Of a stretch of 39,460 nt of DNA, positions 39,383 through 39,460 are shown one piece after another. Within the stretch, counting starts at the first letter, position 1. Every line of letters begins with the position of its first letter. The DNA comes from Thermoplasmata archaeon (GTDB taxonomy: Archaea; Thermoplasmatota; Thermoplasmata; Lutacidiplasmatales; UBA184). The DNA lies in NCBI GenBank assembly GCA_021823345.1, contig JAKAOF010000006.1, forward strand, positions 1-39,460. Direction: 5' to 3'. Under the pieces are notes generated by a model, which saw only the letters and a program-made list of their open reading frames with translations, was not told where the DNA came from and made no database searches. Both the position numbers and the translations under genes were made by a program.

Positions 39383-39460
39383 ATGGGATCGGGCAAACCG
39401 GCGGAGAACCCCTTCGACCTCACGCGGCGCACGAAGGGGGTCCGTGGCGGACTTTTCCTG
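39383..39460 (+). CDS. possible partial CDS at the window end
   Basis: An ATG six bases after the previous stop opens a frame (MGSGKPAENPFDLTRRTKG...) that runs off the window without a stop for 26 codons. The GC-rich codon use resembles neighbours, and the tight spacing suggests co-transcription with the beta-helix gene. Too short to assign. Confidence 0.4.
   Translation, partial: MGSGKPAENPFDLTRRTKGVRGGLFL

Noticed and set aside
1-39460. CRISPR arrays, transposases, insertion sequences, integrase or attachment sites
   Set aside because: No regularly spaced direct repeats, terminal inverted repeats, or transposase or integrase motifs were seen on either strand.

Overview
The window looks like chromosomal DNA of a high-GC archaeon, most likely a member of Thermoplasmatota. 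It opens with the 3' end of an archaeal 16S rRNA gene. No tRNA-Ala, 23S or 5S gene follows; a riboflavin gene starts about 130 bases later, so 16S is not followed by 23S here, as in Thermoplasma and relatives. Archaeal-only content includes Nop5 and fibrillarin, L40e, a UPF0200 kinase, the DRG GTPase, archaeal RibL and RibC, and an aconitase-X enzyme. Many genes begin about 26-29 bases downstream of a TATA-like box with no Shine-Dalgarno, which points to widespread leaderless transcripts. The exact order or family cannot be decided from this stretch.

Layout. 1-216: 16S tail. 346-2447: a tight, overlapping riboflavin operon (ribB, ribL, ribC, ribH) behind a TATA box and a perfect palindrome. 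2470-3732 (-): DEAD-box helicase. 3733-3991: divergent spacer with strong hairpins. 3992-5986: secreted or anchored PA14-like surface protein with 17 consecutive prolines. 6023-8149 (-): acetyl-CoA synthetase. 8333-8485 (-): ribosomal protein L40e, absent from the ORF track, apparently sharing one TATA element with divergent glycyl-tRNA synthetase (8542-10050).

10037-14662 (-): five genes in the order SixA-like phosphatase, Ppx/GppA-HD, two thymidylate-kinase-like proteins and a CHAD protein. This reads as a polyphosphate-metabolism operon. One kinase keeps Walker A, while its partner has the key lysine replaced by arginine.

14860-18065: a coiled-coil protein, UPF0200 kinase, Nop5, fibrillarin and a PPC/DUF296 protein, mostly overlapping. 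18031-19176 (-): DRG GTPase, divergent from an orphan HerA/VirB4/TraG-like ATPase (19235-21751). 21980-24127: three overlapping KaiC/RecA-like genes, of which only the first has an intact P-loop. They converge on a large four-helix membrane protein with a duplicated 245-residue cytoplasmic module (24146-26992, -).

27073-30419: a possible 54-residue ORF, a GNAT acetyltransferase, an M29-like protein that seems to have lost its metal ligands, and an AcnX large subunit (probable phosphomevalonate dehydratase). 30565-35991 (-): thioredoxin-like protein, SRPBCC protein, GMC oxidoreductase, a four-helix membrane protein and a K+-independent H+-pumping pyrophosphatase, nearly all overlapping. 36182-38173: UvrB. 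38352-39377: a beta-helix-like protein. 39383 to the end: a possible partial CDS.

The strongest candidates for something little described are the polyphosphate operon with its active/degenerate kinase pair, the KaiC trio with its repeat membrane neighbour, and an apparent compensatory swap of a near-universal decoding-site base pair in the 16S rRNA. No CRISPR array, transposase, IS element or confident tRNA was found.
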